Shown here: piece after piece, positions 10,547-21,647 of the stretch
Position numbering within the stretch: the stretch's first letter is position 1
Layout of the letters: every line of letters starts with the position of its first letter
Source of the DNA: Aureobasidium sp. EXF-3400
Taxonomy: Eukaryota; Ascomycota; Dothideomycetes; Dothideales; Saccotheciaceae
Direction: 5' to 3'
Assembly (NCBI GenBank): GCA_024195585.1
Contig: SWBL01000214.1
Location: 1 to 64,000 of the forward strand
Length of the DNA: 64,000 bases
The notes under the pieces: model-generated
Database searches by the model: none
The model's input: only the letters and a program-made list of their open reading frames with translations
Told to the model about the DNA's origin: nothing
Position numbers and translations under genes: made by a program

Positions 10547-12631
10547 ATGACATTCCTCCTGGGACGGCGCAGAAAAATACGCGATGGGTCGATAGATCAC
10601 ACCAAGCGTGACCTTGACGATGCTCCACCACCTTACTCTGATCCTCAAATCGACACAGATCCAAAGCAAGACGAAGATCCCGTTCGCCGGCTGCAGAGCT
10701 TCATCACTCAGCGCCTCATCTCGGAGTACGGTCTTGCTTCTAAGCTTGATTGTACCAACAATGATGATACCGCCGACCAAAAGTACTATCTTGACCTGTG
10801 CAGAAAATACTGTTTGCTGCTTGGCGCACAATTTGACTCAAGAGACGATGTTGTGGCGACGAAGCAGGAACTTATGAGGGTCATCTTCGAACCGGCAAGG
10901 ATGCTTGGTATACCCGCAGGTAAGCAACCTTACTTTACCACACATTTCGCCGCATGGACTCTCTGCCGAAATCGGGTCCAAATGAGAAATATCTCCGATG
11001 GCAGACTGACACATCCATAGACGTGATGGAGTACTTCTTATTCAGCACGCGTATGCTCTCGAAGGACTACCCTGAGATCAACTGCTTCGACGATAGAAGA
11101 GTTTGCGACCATGCAGAAGCAATACTTCTCCGTCTTGGCATCGATTACACCATCATAATCGATGCCATTGTGGCAAAAAAACCGAATCCGCCATGGCCTG
11201 CTCGAGGCACATGTGACGCGAGAAAAGCTAGTCTATGCCGCAAACTCAAGGATAAATGTCTGGATACCCATCAACAGTTCTACCCTTGGATGCTGGACCT
11301 ACGCTTGATCAATCTCGAACAACTTGTCAAAGAGCAAAAGGACAAGGAAAAGGACAATCACGCTGCAGGTGTGCAAGTACGATACGAAAACGACACCATA
11401 CTCGAAATCTACTACGACAACATCGATCGAGACTTGGGTTCTCTCCCTAAGACTTCCGACAAGAAAACTGTCTACAACATGGACTTGTCAGATGAATCTC
11501 CATACAGTTTCCCTGCAACCATATCCTTCTCAACATACTTCCCTAGCTTCCTGCTTCCCTATCGTTCACACACATCCTGGCCTCTAATCACCGCTCTATC
11601 TTACCAAACGACCCGTCCATGCAGTGCTCTCGCGTCTCCACAAACGTCCCACAATTTTGAGATCTGTTTTTCAATCTTTCACCTATGGCGCCTTGAACTG
11701 ATGCACGATCCAAACACTTGCTTCCAACCCGAACCTATGAGGATCATCTCCAAGAGAGGGTTTGAGTGTGGTTTGCCGAACAGCATCAACGTGGGAGACA
11801 TGGAGTTTAAAAATCCAGATGGAGGGGCTCCAAGGTCGATCATCGAGGATGGGGATATTGGAGACTCGTGGGAGTCGAGATATGTGATTGAGAGGTTGTC
11901 GTCGAAGAGGTGCAGTGTTGAGGCTGCACCGGCGAAGCAGGATTCGCATCGCAACGACATGTCAACAAGGTAAGGCTCGTTTATCCATCTTACAAGGGGG
12001 TCTGATTACATTGGCTTTTTTTTGTGTGATATATCTGCTGATGTGTACCTCGAACAGTCACATCGAACGTCAAAGCCAAGCCAGCTCCCATAGCTCTAGC
12101 TGTTGCTCGCCACATGAAAGGCATGTCTCCAACCCCGGCGAAAACAACTCTCATCTGGAAACGACCGAAGCTCCAAAAACCAGAACTCCCACACATCTTC
12201 TCCATTCTAGCACTTGCCCATCATCTAACTCATGTTCAACTCTATCAAGTCTGTCATCCGACTTTCTACTGCCATCCAACCCTCCCTCCGCAGCTCTCCA
12301 CCTTACCTTCACCTCTACAAACGCTTACGATCACAATGATGATTCTATCTTGCCACAAAAAGAATTCAGAGATATGCTATTCCCGGATTTGGATGATCTG
12401 GAGAATTTGGAAGATTTGGACGATCTGGATGATCTGGACGATCTAGACGATCTAGACGATCTGAAGGATTATCTGGACAGCACTACCAGCTACACTACAC
12501 AGTCACAGCGACTAGAAGAACAGGCACGGCCTGTTTGCGAGACTCTAAAGACACTAGCAATTTCAACTATAGTCAATATTATCCTTGTCTTCGGTGAGGC
12601 TTGGATTGTACGCTGGCTTCTGGCCGGGTGA
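10547..12631 (+). CDS. Unknown protein with DDL repeat and C-terminal membrane helix
   Basis: Predicted exons 10547-10919, 11021-11969 and 12058-12631 give 631 aa; phases agree at both joins (donors GTAAGC and GTAAGG). No family is recognised. The N-terminus has a PPPYS motif (RDLDDAPPPYSDPQID), followed by helical, charged exons. The last exon is Ser/Thr-rich, then has an acidic leucine-aspartate repeat (about seven D-D-L units), and ends in one hydrophobic helix (LAISTIVNIILVFGEAWIV) close to the C-terminus. This suggests a tail-anchored membrane protein with a cytosolic body; that is inference only. A shorter relative with the same PPPYS start lies just downstream, so this is a tandem pair. 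An alternative is that exon 3 belongs to a separate gene. Confidence 0.55.
12388..12470 (+). repeat. 9-bp coding tandem repeat (Asp-Asp-Leu)
   Basis: Imperfect tandem copies of a GATCTGGAC-like unit, in frame inside the last exon of the unknown gene, encode an acidic D-D-L/E-N-L/E-D-L ladder. Such units can expand or contract by slippage. Confidence 0.85.
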
Positions 12632-13015
12632 GTCAGAGAGAGAAGGGAAGGGTAGGGCAAAGAGTTGTAGATATTCGAAAATGATTGGAGAAAAATCAAA
12701 AAGAATTCAGAACGCAAAGAAGATATTATACCACCACATCACCTCTTTCCCGTGAACAAAAAGTCTTTGTATAATTTCAGAGCAAGATATTGCCAACTAT
12801 ACAAGAAAATCTGAATCAAGTGTGCCTCACCTCACCCAGTCGCCCCAAACAAATTGACTCAAAACTTTCACTATTGTCACACATCGAGCTTAGAAACAAC
12901 CTCACCTCTTTTCCACCTTACTTTTCCATTACATCGATTCCTCTTTTCTTCTGCAATCTCCACTGGCTTTCCCAATAACCTATTCTTCTCATTCTACAGC
13001 TACATATGGGAGCCG
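12632..13015. other. Intergenic between tandem paralogues
   Basis: 384 bases with a pyrimidine-rich leader (TTCCACCTTACTTTTCC and following) that resembles the leader before the upstream paralogue. This is consistent with a duplicated 5' region. No gene is seen. Confidence 0.45.
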
Positions 13016-13687
13016 ATGGAATCATTCCTGCAACAGCGCAACTTGGACGATGATCCTCCTCCTCCACCATACTCTGAGTTTCCCATCAATACAAGACCAT
13101 CCCAGGACACAAGACCCGAGTCATTCCGGTAAGACCCCTCTCTGCTTGATCTGAGTAGATATACATACCGTCCCTAGGATCCCCCGATGCGCTGACGCCT
13201 AAACTGGCACTTACTAGCTCCATTTCACATCGAGATCAAACAACAGACGCTTGTTGCAGTTCTGCACTCGATGCCGTATCAGACTCTGTTAACCAACGAC
13301 ACCCTCCTTACCGAAACTCTGGGATCCCATCATTTATTACGCCCACCTTGTTTACTTTCAGAGCAAGAATTTCGACGGACTTGTCGGGCGAGAATGCAGT
13401 CGCCATCCGTGGCCAAAAAGCATCACTGAAAAACCCCCCAAACGATACCGATTCCAGACGACTTGGACGTAAAAACTCTAGGCATTGGACTGATGGTTGC
13501 GCTTGGGTTTGTCATAGGTGGGAGTGGGTTTAGGCAGAGACTTATAGACAGGGGTGTAAAAATTAGGAATATATGGTTTTTTACGTTTCCACGTGGTAAC
13601 CGTATAATTGAGAGTGCATTTTTACTATATAAAGACACTAGAGAAACTAAGTTTCTAATGGAAAGATTAGAAAATACAAGTCGTTAA
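13016..13687 (+). CDS. Diverged short paralogue of the upstream unknown protein
   Basis: Proposed exons 13016-13128, 13218-13408 and 13458-13687; 177 aa. The start (RNLDDDPPPPPYSEFPINT) matches the upstream gene's RDLDDAPPPYSDPQID. The second exon (SISHRDQTTDACCSS) resembles the start of its third exon, and the end has a D-D-L followed by a hydrophobic helix (LGIGLMVALGFVIGGSGF). The large middle exon of the longer gene is missing. The first intron has a good GTAAGA donor, but the second uses a weak GTGGCC. The last exon runs into AT-rich DNA, so the C-terminus may be foreign or decayed. It could be a functional short form or a decaying duplicate; I cannot decide. Confidence 0.35.
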
Positions 13688-14572
13688 GCTATCAAACTAC
13701 AAACCTGCCTGTTTCTTATATTCTTAGCCTTTTATCTTATAACCCAAAGCATGCAACTCTAGGACTTAAAACTTTACTAGTAGAAATAGGGGGTACGAAT
13801 TTCCTATTTATAAAGGGATATAGGATCTCAGTATAGTAGAATATATCAGATTAATTTCCTACTCGACTTCCTTTTTTATGACTGTTCTAGATTCATACTT
13901 CTTCCTTTTCTTATACGATTGAAATAAGAATAGGTAGGTTGACTTTTTTTTTTTTACCTCTGATATGTATATTCTCTACTTACTTTACTTTTAGCTGAGC
14001 AACACGTGTGAATGGCACATATTTATCTTTCTTCTGGGCTGCCCTTTTGGTTCGAGGACACCGCCTCTGCCTCTGCCCCTCGAAAGACGTGGCGCATTTG
14101 GAAGTTGCACCGTACCAAACAGCAAGCAAGGTAGAGAGCCTTTGGGTCTATGTGATGGTTTTTGAAGCAGTTTACTCATTTCTCTTCCGAAGAGAGCGAT
14201 CTCGAAAACTTCGACTTTCGACTTTGGAAGTGTGTCGAAAGTTGGAGTTGCTGGTTGTGGAATTTGATTCCTAGCTTGGGGTACGTCTGATTTTATGTGA
14301 GGTTTATTATCCCGAACGGATGAGGGAGTAATATGGTTAGCTGTGGAAATGCAGGATATTGTTCGGAGATGGAGTTCAGTCCACAGAGAGAGGACTCGGT
14401 GGTCACTCTCACTGGGCACAGAGGTCCCCAACGATAAGTTTATACATTGCGATAGGTGCAAGTAACTGGGCGCCGATTCATGCTGAGACAACAGAAAAGA
14501 CAACAAAGATGATCAAAAAGAGGAAGATTCATACCCAAATCACATATACATAGCACATCAAAAGCACATGTA
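13688..14572. other. AT-rich block and gene-free spacer
   Basis: From about 13540 to 13990 the sequence is clearly more AT-rich than its surroundings, with TATATAAAG, TTATAAAGGGATATAGG and a run of nine or more T. There is no open frame beyond the tail of the paralogue. It resembles an old transposon remnant damaged by repeat-induced mutation, but no termini or coding motif can be seen. The 171-codon open frame at 13991-14506 (minus) has no family features, and I do not call it a gene. Confidence 0.45.
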
Positions 14573-16057
14573 TCAAATAATCAACCAAATCATCGCTCCC
14601 ACCCAACTCGCCAGCACCAGAATCGTCAAAATGACAGCACCAGCCCTATCCGCATCCGTAATCTTCTTCATCTTCGTGGGATCGCTATCCCCCTTGGATC
14701 CCGCAGCATCATCACCAGTACTCGTACCTCCAGTTTTGTTGGTCAGAGGTCCTTGCACTGTGTTGATTAAATTGCTTTGGATGACTTCCAAGGCGCAGAG
14801 TTGTTGGCCTACGCCCCATGTGTTGTCCCAAGTTACGGTGGGGTTGGATGTATTGGAGAACCATTTCGTGCCGCAGGTGACGCCGTCGGTGCCGCCGGAG
14901 CAGGAAGCTGCTGCTGCGAGGGCTGAGGCGGCGAGGTAAGGGGCGACGAGGTCGGAGAGGAAAGGGGCGACTTTTGTGGAGGCGGCCATCCAGCGGGCGA
15001 GGTAGGCTTTGAATCTGTGCATCCAATCAGTATCACCGCAGGGTTTGGGAGCAAAAAGGAAAGAGACTTACGTGTGTTGATCCACATTGCAGTTACCGCC
15101 TGGTTCGCAAGCAACCTCATACATGACCTTGTCATCTGTAAAGAACACATGCGTCGCATTCCACAACCCCATCGTTCGATCCCTCCAAAGCTGTTCGCCG
15201 GTAATGTTCCACATGGTCGCCGCACCCAGCAAGTAGATCCCTGCATTGTACGTCCATTGGATCTTACTAGGGTCCGTGCAATTCGTCGTCGTGTCTGCTC
15301 CATCGTAAACGTAGTAGTCGTCTGTCATGAGTCCTGACCCTTCAATCCAATCCCAAACTTTAACCGCCCAATCCGAGTAAGTGCTGTTGCCGGTGTACAT
15401 AGCCAACCTCGCTCCCAAGTTGAATAATCCACCATTGGAGATGGAGTTTTTGTAGTTGTATCCATTGTTGAAGGTGAAAATCTGCCACCGCAAGCCTCCA
15501 TCGCAGGTTTTGGTATCCCATCTCAAAGCTTGAGAGTTAAACGTCGCTTGAGCAAGAGCAAGCCATTGCGGCTGGCCCTTTGGCGGGTTTGGGAAGTTTA
15601 CTTCTGCGGCTGACATGGCTGCCATACCCCAAAACGCTTGATCGTCGTTTCCTTCCGATTTTGTCTGGTTTTCGGGCATATAGTCTGCGGTGGGACCGGC
15701 TTGGAACACCATGGCGTTTGTGGTGGCTTCGTTGTAGGATGTGTCGCCTGTGTAGTACCAGTAGTCGACCATGGACCCGAACATGGCGCCGGCGTGCCAC
15801 CAGTAGTAGGGCCAGGGGAGGAGACCAATGGTTTGGCCGGTTTCGTTGCCGTGGTAGTATTTCATCATGCCGTAGGCGACGGTCGAGGCGGCGGATTTGA
15901 TCGACGCTTTGGAGGCAATTGGTTAGCATGGCTGATTGTCTTTGAAGTGGTTCGTGGATAGCACACCTTCATTGCTCAGATCAAGTTCAATGGCTTGACT
16001 GGGCAGTGCAAGCGAGGCTATAGACAAGCCCAAGGATATGAGGCTTGTCGTACGCAT
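14573..16057 (-). CDS. GH76 mannan endo-1,6-alpha-mannosidase, DFG5/DCW1 family, GPI-anchored
   Basis: Exons 15967-16057, 15072-15906 and 14573-15014; 455 aa. A signal peptide is evident ([20 protein letters not shown]). The catalytic domain begins [17 protein letters not shown], with [36 protein letters not shown] (the Asp pair expected for GH76) and [13 protein letters not shown]. Near the end come a Ser/Gly/Asp linker and a hydrophobic tail ([18 protein letters not shown]), as for a GPI-attachment signal. Yeast Dfg5/Dcw1 are thought to process GPI glycans and cross-link mannoproteins to cell-wall glucan, so a role at the plasma membrane and wall is likely. The first intron joins NE to ASIKSA and restores the conserved motif; the second joins VDQHT to FKAYLARW. 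Length is normal for the family. Confidence 0.92.
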
Positions 16058-16988
16058 GACGGGCGTCAGTATCCTCTATGTGGTGAGTTCGTCCAAAGTA
16101 GAAAAATCCAGAGAAAGAAACAACTTTGTCGTCCTGTATTGTTGAGTTTGTATGTTGTGTGTGTGTGGAAGTAAAGATCGACAGGAATAGAACAGCTTCA
16201 ACGGTGTCTCAGAAGGATTATGGGATTCTATTTCTTGGAGTGTTGAAATTGCGGCGGAGCTGAAAGAATATAGATTAAAAAAATGAATGGACGCTACAAT
16301 GTGTAGCAAGGTAAGGAACGTGATGGATGGGAAAGAAGGAAAAGAAAGAATGGAAACCTAACTCGAGAGGCGCGCAGGGCACCGACCTCATTAACTACAG
16401 CTTTCATGTTATTTTGGCAGCTCATGCGACCGTTGACAAGGAGTGGGAGGCTTGTCGCAGCGGTCGAAGGACTCTTATACGAAGTGCACGGACATTGTGC
16501 CCCACAGGTTCTTCTGCTTTGGGGAATCCAGCCGTCTTTGGTGTGAGTATTTATTGATCTGTCTCGTGTCATGGTCGCATGGTTCCTCGGAGGATCAAAT
16601 TGATTGCTTCAAACTCGCAGTCGCAAAGCATGAATTGTGGTGCCTGGTACGAGTGTCGCAGGAACATCCAGGTACAGAGGGAGAATGACGACGGATGATA
16701 GTCAACGGCCAAACCGCATACTAAGATTGCGAGAGATCGATGTCAACAGGAACGGATACACCTGAGCCCCCTTGAGTAAATGAGCTCGATGTTGGATCAG
16801 CGATCAGACGCGTCGTCGTAAAAGTCCTCCAGTTCCTGATATAGGATCCAGTAGAGGCAAAAAAGAAGAATAGACGTGAAAAGAGGTTTGTTGTATAAAT
16901 TATAATTCGAGATTGCTTGACGCAAATGGGGTATCATAAGAGGGGGAAAAACAAGATGACGCAGCTGAAACAACAGGCACAAGAGCAT
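16058..16988. other. Intergenic, no gene seen
   Basis: About 930 bases hold the promoter of the GH76 gene and the 3' flank of the AN1 zinc-finger gene. The open frames present are short and without family features. Confidence 0.45.
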
Positions 16989-17990
16989 CTAAGGGTCAAG
17001 AACGATAAGATCCGGGACGGGTGGACCGACGCCTCTGAGTAAAACCAGAGTATTACCCGTCTTGACAGCAGCACCCAGTTTCTCACCAAAGTCGAGCAAT
17101 CGTCCACCTTCAACGTGGAAGACGCGTAACTTTTCTGCTTCGCCATCTACGCGATTATTGAGATTTTCGACTTGTAGTGACGTGGCAGCCAAATCAAGGA
17201 TCCTGCCAATGCTCCACTCGGATGAATAAAAGAACTGGCCAGTTGGGTGTTTGGCCTTCGTTGTGTCTGCTGATGCCTCGACGTTGATGTAGATGCGTTT
17301 TTCCAAGGGTACTTTGGCGTCACCCTTGGCATTCTTCTTAAGGTCGGCAGTAGCACGAACTCGTTGAGCAGCAGTGAGTGGTTTGGCTGATGAGGTTGAG
17401 GGTTTGGTGCTGGCAGCAGAAGTTGTGGCGGCTGTCATGTTCTTCTGCTTGGCCTGACCCCAGGCTCGCAACTTGGCAAGAGCATTCAGACCCTTCTCTT
17501 TGCTCGCACGAGCTCCTATAGGAGTGAGCTTTGCGCAGTCGTGAGATTCTCGTAGGCGGTGTTTTAGACAGTAGCTGCGATTGCAGGTATCGCATTCGAC
17601 GCCGGGTACGAGAGCGGTGTTGATGAGAGTCTTGCATGAAGGTTCTGAGCATTGCGATTCGTGGGTAAGGACTGAGGGCTTGGGCGAGGGAGTGTAGGTG
17701 GATCGTTGTTGGGCGGCGCGTGCTCTTGCCCAAGCACCGGCATTGGGACACGAATGTGCTGTTTCGGAGCGGTGGTCCAGGCAGAATTTGCTGCAGCGTG
17801 TCAGCGAGGAATAGTCCATGTACGAACAGAAAGGGACTCACCCTTTGCAGCTCTCGCACTTGAAAGGAAGAAAGTCGAGTTGATGACAGAAGGCCATCTG
17901 GCAGTGAGCGCCAATGGCTTCGACGTCGGCAGTGGCCATTTTGGTGTAGCTCTGTTCTGATGGCGGGTCCGGAGTAGATGAAGACGACAT
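16989..17990 (-). CDS. AN1-type zinc finger protein (Cuz1/ZFAND1-like)
   Basis: Exons 17842-17990 and 16989-17790; 316 aa. The first exon is needed for the first AN1 finger: CQMAFCHQLDFLPFKCESC joins GKFCLDHRSETAHSC. The second finger is CSEPSCKTLI, CDTCNRSYCLKHRL, HDC. A Lys/Thr/Ala-rich linker follows, then a C-terminal beta-rich, ubiquitin-like region (KRIYINVEASADTTKAK, SIGRILDLAATSLQVEN, LRVFHVEGGRLLDFGEKL). Two AN1 fingers plus such a tail is the Cuz1/ZFAND1 layout. Those proteins connect the proteasome and Cdc48/p97, for example during arsenite stress or stress-granule clearance. The intron (51 nt, GTGAGT..CTGCAG) restores the cysteine spacing. The gene is divergent from the tRNA-ribosyltransferase gene, with 288 bases between starts. 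Confidence 0.85.
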
Positions 17991-18278
17991 GGCGGGTTAA
18001 ATACAGCAGTCGCCTCCAGACTCAACTCAAGGCGGATGCTGAGGCAAGCACCTGCTTACGTTACGACAGCGACAGTCTTGGGAAGGCGCGGCGACGACGG
18101 CGAGCGAAGCTTCGGGAATCGCATGTGAAACCCCCGTCAACTCCGGTCAGTTTGGGGAAAGAGCGACCCTTGGACTTTCTTTTCTGTCCTTTTCTCAAAA
18201 ACAGAAGGTGGCAGGCCTGTACGGCGGACAATCACCATCGCGTCCCTCAAGAAAGCTGCAGCAGCCGTAGTTGGCAAG

Positions 18279-19706
18279 ATGCACTCGGCCTTGACGTACC
18301 AGCCAGTCGCCCGGTGCTCGGTATGTCGCACCACTCTTGGTAGGTAGTAAATACTGAATCGCCATCAAGGTCACCAAGGCACGTGCTGCTACCCTTCAAT
18401 TGCCCCATGGCCCTGTGCCTTTACCCATTTTCATGCCTGTCGCAACGCAGGCTTCACTCAAGGGCTTGACTCCTCATCAACTAGAAGAGACTAGCTGTCG
18501 TTTGTGCCTGAACAACACCTACCATCTGTGATTGTCCTCACTTCTCATATCCTCCTTGTCTCCTGCCTAATCTCCCACACAGTGGTCTCAAACCTGGCCA
18601 GGCCACTCTTGACGCTGTCGGTGGTGCTCACAAGCTGCAATCATGGCCACACAACATCTTGACGGATAGCGGAGGGTACCTTTCCCTCAACCTCCAACAC
18701 AACTTGAAGCCAGAAACTCACACGTGCAGCTTCCAAATGGTCTCGCTACTCGAGCTCGCCACAGTAACCGAAGAAGGCGTCCGCTTCCTAAGCCCTCATG
18801 ATCGCTCTCCCATGCTCTTAACCCCCGAACACTCCATCTCGCTTCAGAACAGCATCGGCTCAGACATCATGATGCAACTCGACGATGTCATAGCCACCAC
18901 CTCACCCGACCACGCCCGCATCAAAGAAGCAATGTATCGCAGTATCCGCTGGCTCGACCGCTGCATCGCCGCCCACAAAAAGCCTGAATCCCAAAACTTG
19001 TTTTGCATCATCCAAGGAGGCTTGGATCTGGAGTTGAGAAAAGAATGCTGCAAAGAGATGGTTGCAAGGGATACACCCGGTATAGCTATCGGAGGTCTTT
19101 CTGGCGGTGAAGCTAAAGAAGAGTATTGCAAGGTTGTTAGTACGTGTACGGATATGCTGCCACCCAACAAACCACGCTATGTCATGGGCGTTGGTTACCC
19201 AGAGGATCTGGTCGTCTCTGTTGCTTTGGGAGCAGACATGTTCGACTGTGTCTGGCCCACAAGAACAGCAGTAAGTCGTCTACTCCTCCTCACCGTCATC
19301 AACTCAAGCTAACCACCCCCATCCACAGCGCTTTGGCAATGCCATAACCTCCACCGGCGTCCTAAACCTGCGCCACGCCTCCTACGCCGACGACTTTTCC
19401 GCCGTCGACCCAGACTGCAAATGCACAATCTGCCGCCCTACCTCTGCAGGAGGACTCGGTCTCACACGCGCCTACATCCACCACGTCGCCGCCAAAGAAA
19501 CCGCCGGTGCACATTTGCTCAGCATACACAATGTGCACTATCTCCTCGACCTCATGCGCCGCATCCGCGAAGCCATCATTGCAGACCAATACCCTGCCTT
19601 TTTGCGCAATTACTTTTCGACTCTGTATGCAGCAGACAAGACCAAATACCCCACATGGGTCGTGGACGCTTTGAGAGGTGTAAACGTAGATCTACTACAA
19701 GACTAA
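18279..19706 (+). CDS. Queuine tRNA-ribosyltransferase catalytic subunit (QTRT1/TGT)
   Basis: Five exons: 18279-18320, 18370-18527, 18583-18675, 18730-19270 and 19329-19706; 403 aa. Exchanges guanine 34 for queuine in tRNAs with GUN anticodons. Landmarks are [28 protein letters not shown] (catalytic Asp; the join at 18675/18730 is required to make SGGFQM), [52 protein letters not shown] (nucleophile Asp) and the zinc site CKCTIC with a later SIHNVHY. All catalytic and zinc residues expected for TGT are present. Introns are 49-58 nt. The N-terminus is short ([14 protein letters not shown]), and exon 1 rests on frame continuity only. The non-catalytic partner QTRT2 is not in this window. Fungi lack queuine synthesis, so the enzyme would use salvaged queuine. 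Confidence 0.9.
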
Positions 19707-19852
19707 AAAGACACAAATCCGAAAACATAAGAAATTTCGTAAACGTCAAGTTTTCCAAAACCATACCGCTCCCTTGGTGACAGAGTTTCAGCAAAAAGCA
19801 CATATGTAAGCTTTCCTTTCCTGCCTTTTCTGTGGTTCGCTCATCCAACTCA

Positions 19853-21320
19853 TTACCCACACACCCTCTTGACCTCCATAAACACCTCCTCGATACATCC
19901 CTTCTCCGCCAAAATAGTACTGTCATGATCGCTATCAGGTACAGTCTTTGCCACAAAGTCGATCTCTCCTGAGGTGTTTGCTGCCTTCCAGCAGGATTCA
20001 AAGTATTGCTGTCCACCTTTGCCGATCATGACGTCTGAGGATGAAAAGTAGACGTGGAAGGTGAGTTTGCGAGGGTGGGTAGAGGAAGGAGGGGGTTGGT
20101 TGGTGGGATCAGGGGAAGTGGGAGATGGGTTAGTACCAAAAGTTGTTTCCAACACAGAAATCGCTTTTGGCAATGAGGAGTAGACACCCCAATCTTGGCC
20201 TTGTTTCTGCATGCAAAGTGTTGCGTCTGCTGAGATGGCACTGTTGCGTTACACGTCAGTAAAAACAACATGCTTCATTTCCTTCGCCGCTCAAGACGCA
20301 AAACACCTTGCAACTCCGCGAGAAAAGCAACGGTGTTGAATCAACCAAAAGCCAAAGAAAAGAAACGGAAAGAGAAATCACTGACCTTGTGTCTTCACCT
20401 CTCTGCCACAGGCCCTGCAACTTAACCACTTGCTCCCTCATCTCTGCGCTCATCCCGAATATCCTCTGACAAGTTTCTTCATCCAAAGCTTCCGAGACTC
20501 CGAGTCTGGCGGCCGAAAACGAGACAGAAGGCGCTATGTACCCAGCCACAAACCCTTGGATATGGTGCAGGTTCCCGAGTATGGAGGTGGGCAGTTTAAC
20601 TACTACTTGCATCAAAGGCGCTGAAGAGTGGGTGGGGTGGACCCAAGGTGCTGTTTGTTTTCATGTCAGTCATCAGCTTGGCCTAAGGTGGAAGTAGGAG
20701 CAGGAGATAACGGGAAACACACTTACCAAAACACCCCACAAAAGGCCTCTGAGGGTGTAAAAGGTGCGACAAATGGACCACAGTGTTGATAGCATATACC
20801 GTGCCTGCAGAATGCGATACCACAGCCACATGCCTCACTCCCAAATACTTTAGAACCACAGGAACAGCTTCTAACCACGTAGATACTCTCTCCTCAACAG
20901 GCACGGCAGTTGAGCCTCCAAATCCTGGTCTGTGGTTTCGTCGAACGCATGTCAGCAACCTAGCAACATCCAACAGACACAGAAACCGAAAAAAAGAAGA
21001 AGATAATCCACTTACCGATCTATGACCACAACTCTAACTCCCACTTTCTTTGCCAAATTCTCAAATCCGTAGATCATGTATCTTGCAGCGCCCATGGGGT
21101 GACAAAACAATACCACTGGCAAGTTCTCATCGTTGGAATTTGTCGTTGTGGAAAAAGTCACGCGGAGTTTAGGATGTGAGGTGCTGGCTGGTATGTAGAT
21201 GCTTTGGTGGAAGTGGAGGTTGCTGCAAAAGGTTATTGCGTCGTCTGATGCTGTTGTTGGTATTGGTGTTGCTTTGAGGGTTGTGGCTGCTGTTGTTGTC
21301 GCTGTTGTTGGGGAAGTCAT
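19853..21320 (-). CDS. Alpha/beta hydrolase, unknown substrate
   Basis: Four exons: 21016-21320, 20727-20929, 20386-20650 and 19853-20240; 386 aa. The fold is visible in order: VVLFCHPMGAARYMIYGF (strand and oxyanion region, with HPMG in place of the usual HG), RVVVIDRPGFGGS, HVAVVSHSAGTVYA (nucleophile elbow, Ser in S-H-S-A-G) and, near the C-terminus, a PDSDHDS stretch that may supply the acid and base. A Thr/Ala-rich tract opens the protein (MTSPTTATTTAATTL). The donors are GTAAGT, GTAAGT and GTCAGT, and phases close without gaps. No membrane segment or clear signal peptide is seen. Probably a soluble serine hydrolase; the substrate cannot be told from sequence. Confidence 0.75.
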
Positions 21321-21647
21321 TGTCGTCGCCAAAAATGGCTGTTGTGGTGTTTGTTGTACTGTAAGGATAAATTGAAGCCGCGCGAGGCAAAGAAGAAGTG
21401 ATGATTATTGTTGTTGAGATGAGTATTGTTGAGGTACGATAAAGTAGACTGTATTGAACATGCGCGACACGCACGTGTAGATAGTGGACTGGCTGTGTCA
21501 GCCCTGCCATCCCCGAATCCTTCTCGGATCCTTCGCGTCTCGGTGTTGTATGCCCCGCCAAACCTGGGGCAGTGCAACCGCCTGTCACATCTGTTTCCTG
21601 GCACAGTAAAAATGATTCGCCAGGTTTCTTCCTCGTTTTGCTTTGGT
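21321..21647. other. Intergenic between hydrolase and Zn2Cys6 gene
   Basis: 327 bases, promoter of the alpha/beta hydrolase and 3' flank of the next gene on the same strand. GTTGTTGTTGAG-like short repeats are seen near 21400; nothing else is recognised. Confidence 0.4.

Noticed and set aside
13991..14506. 171-codon minus-strand open frame
   Set aside because: No family motif, no splice partners, and it borders the AT-rich islet; chance is more likely.
18659..18729. Reading straight through [10 protein letters not shown] in the tRNA-ribosyltransferase
   Set aside because: The stretch is an intron: removing 18676-18729 restores the invariant S-G-G-F-Q-M motif of the enzyme.
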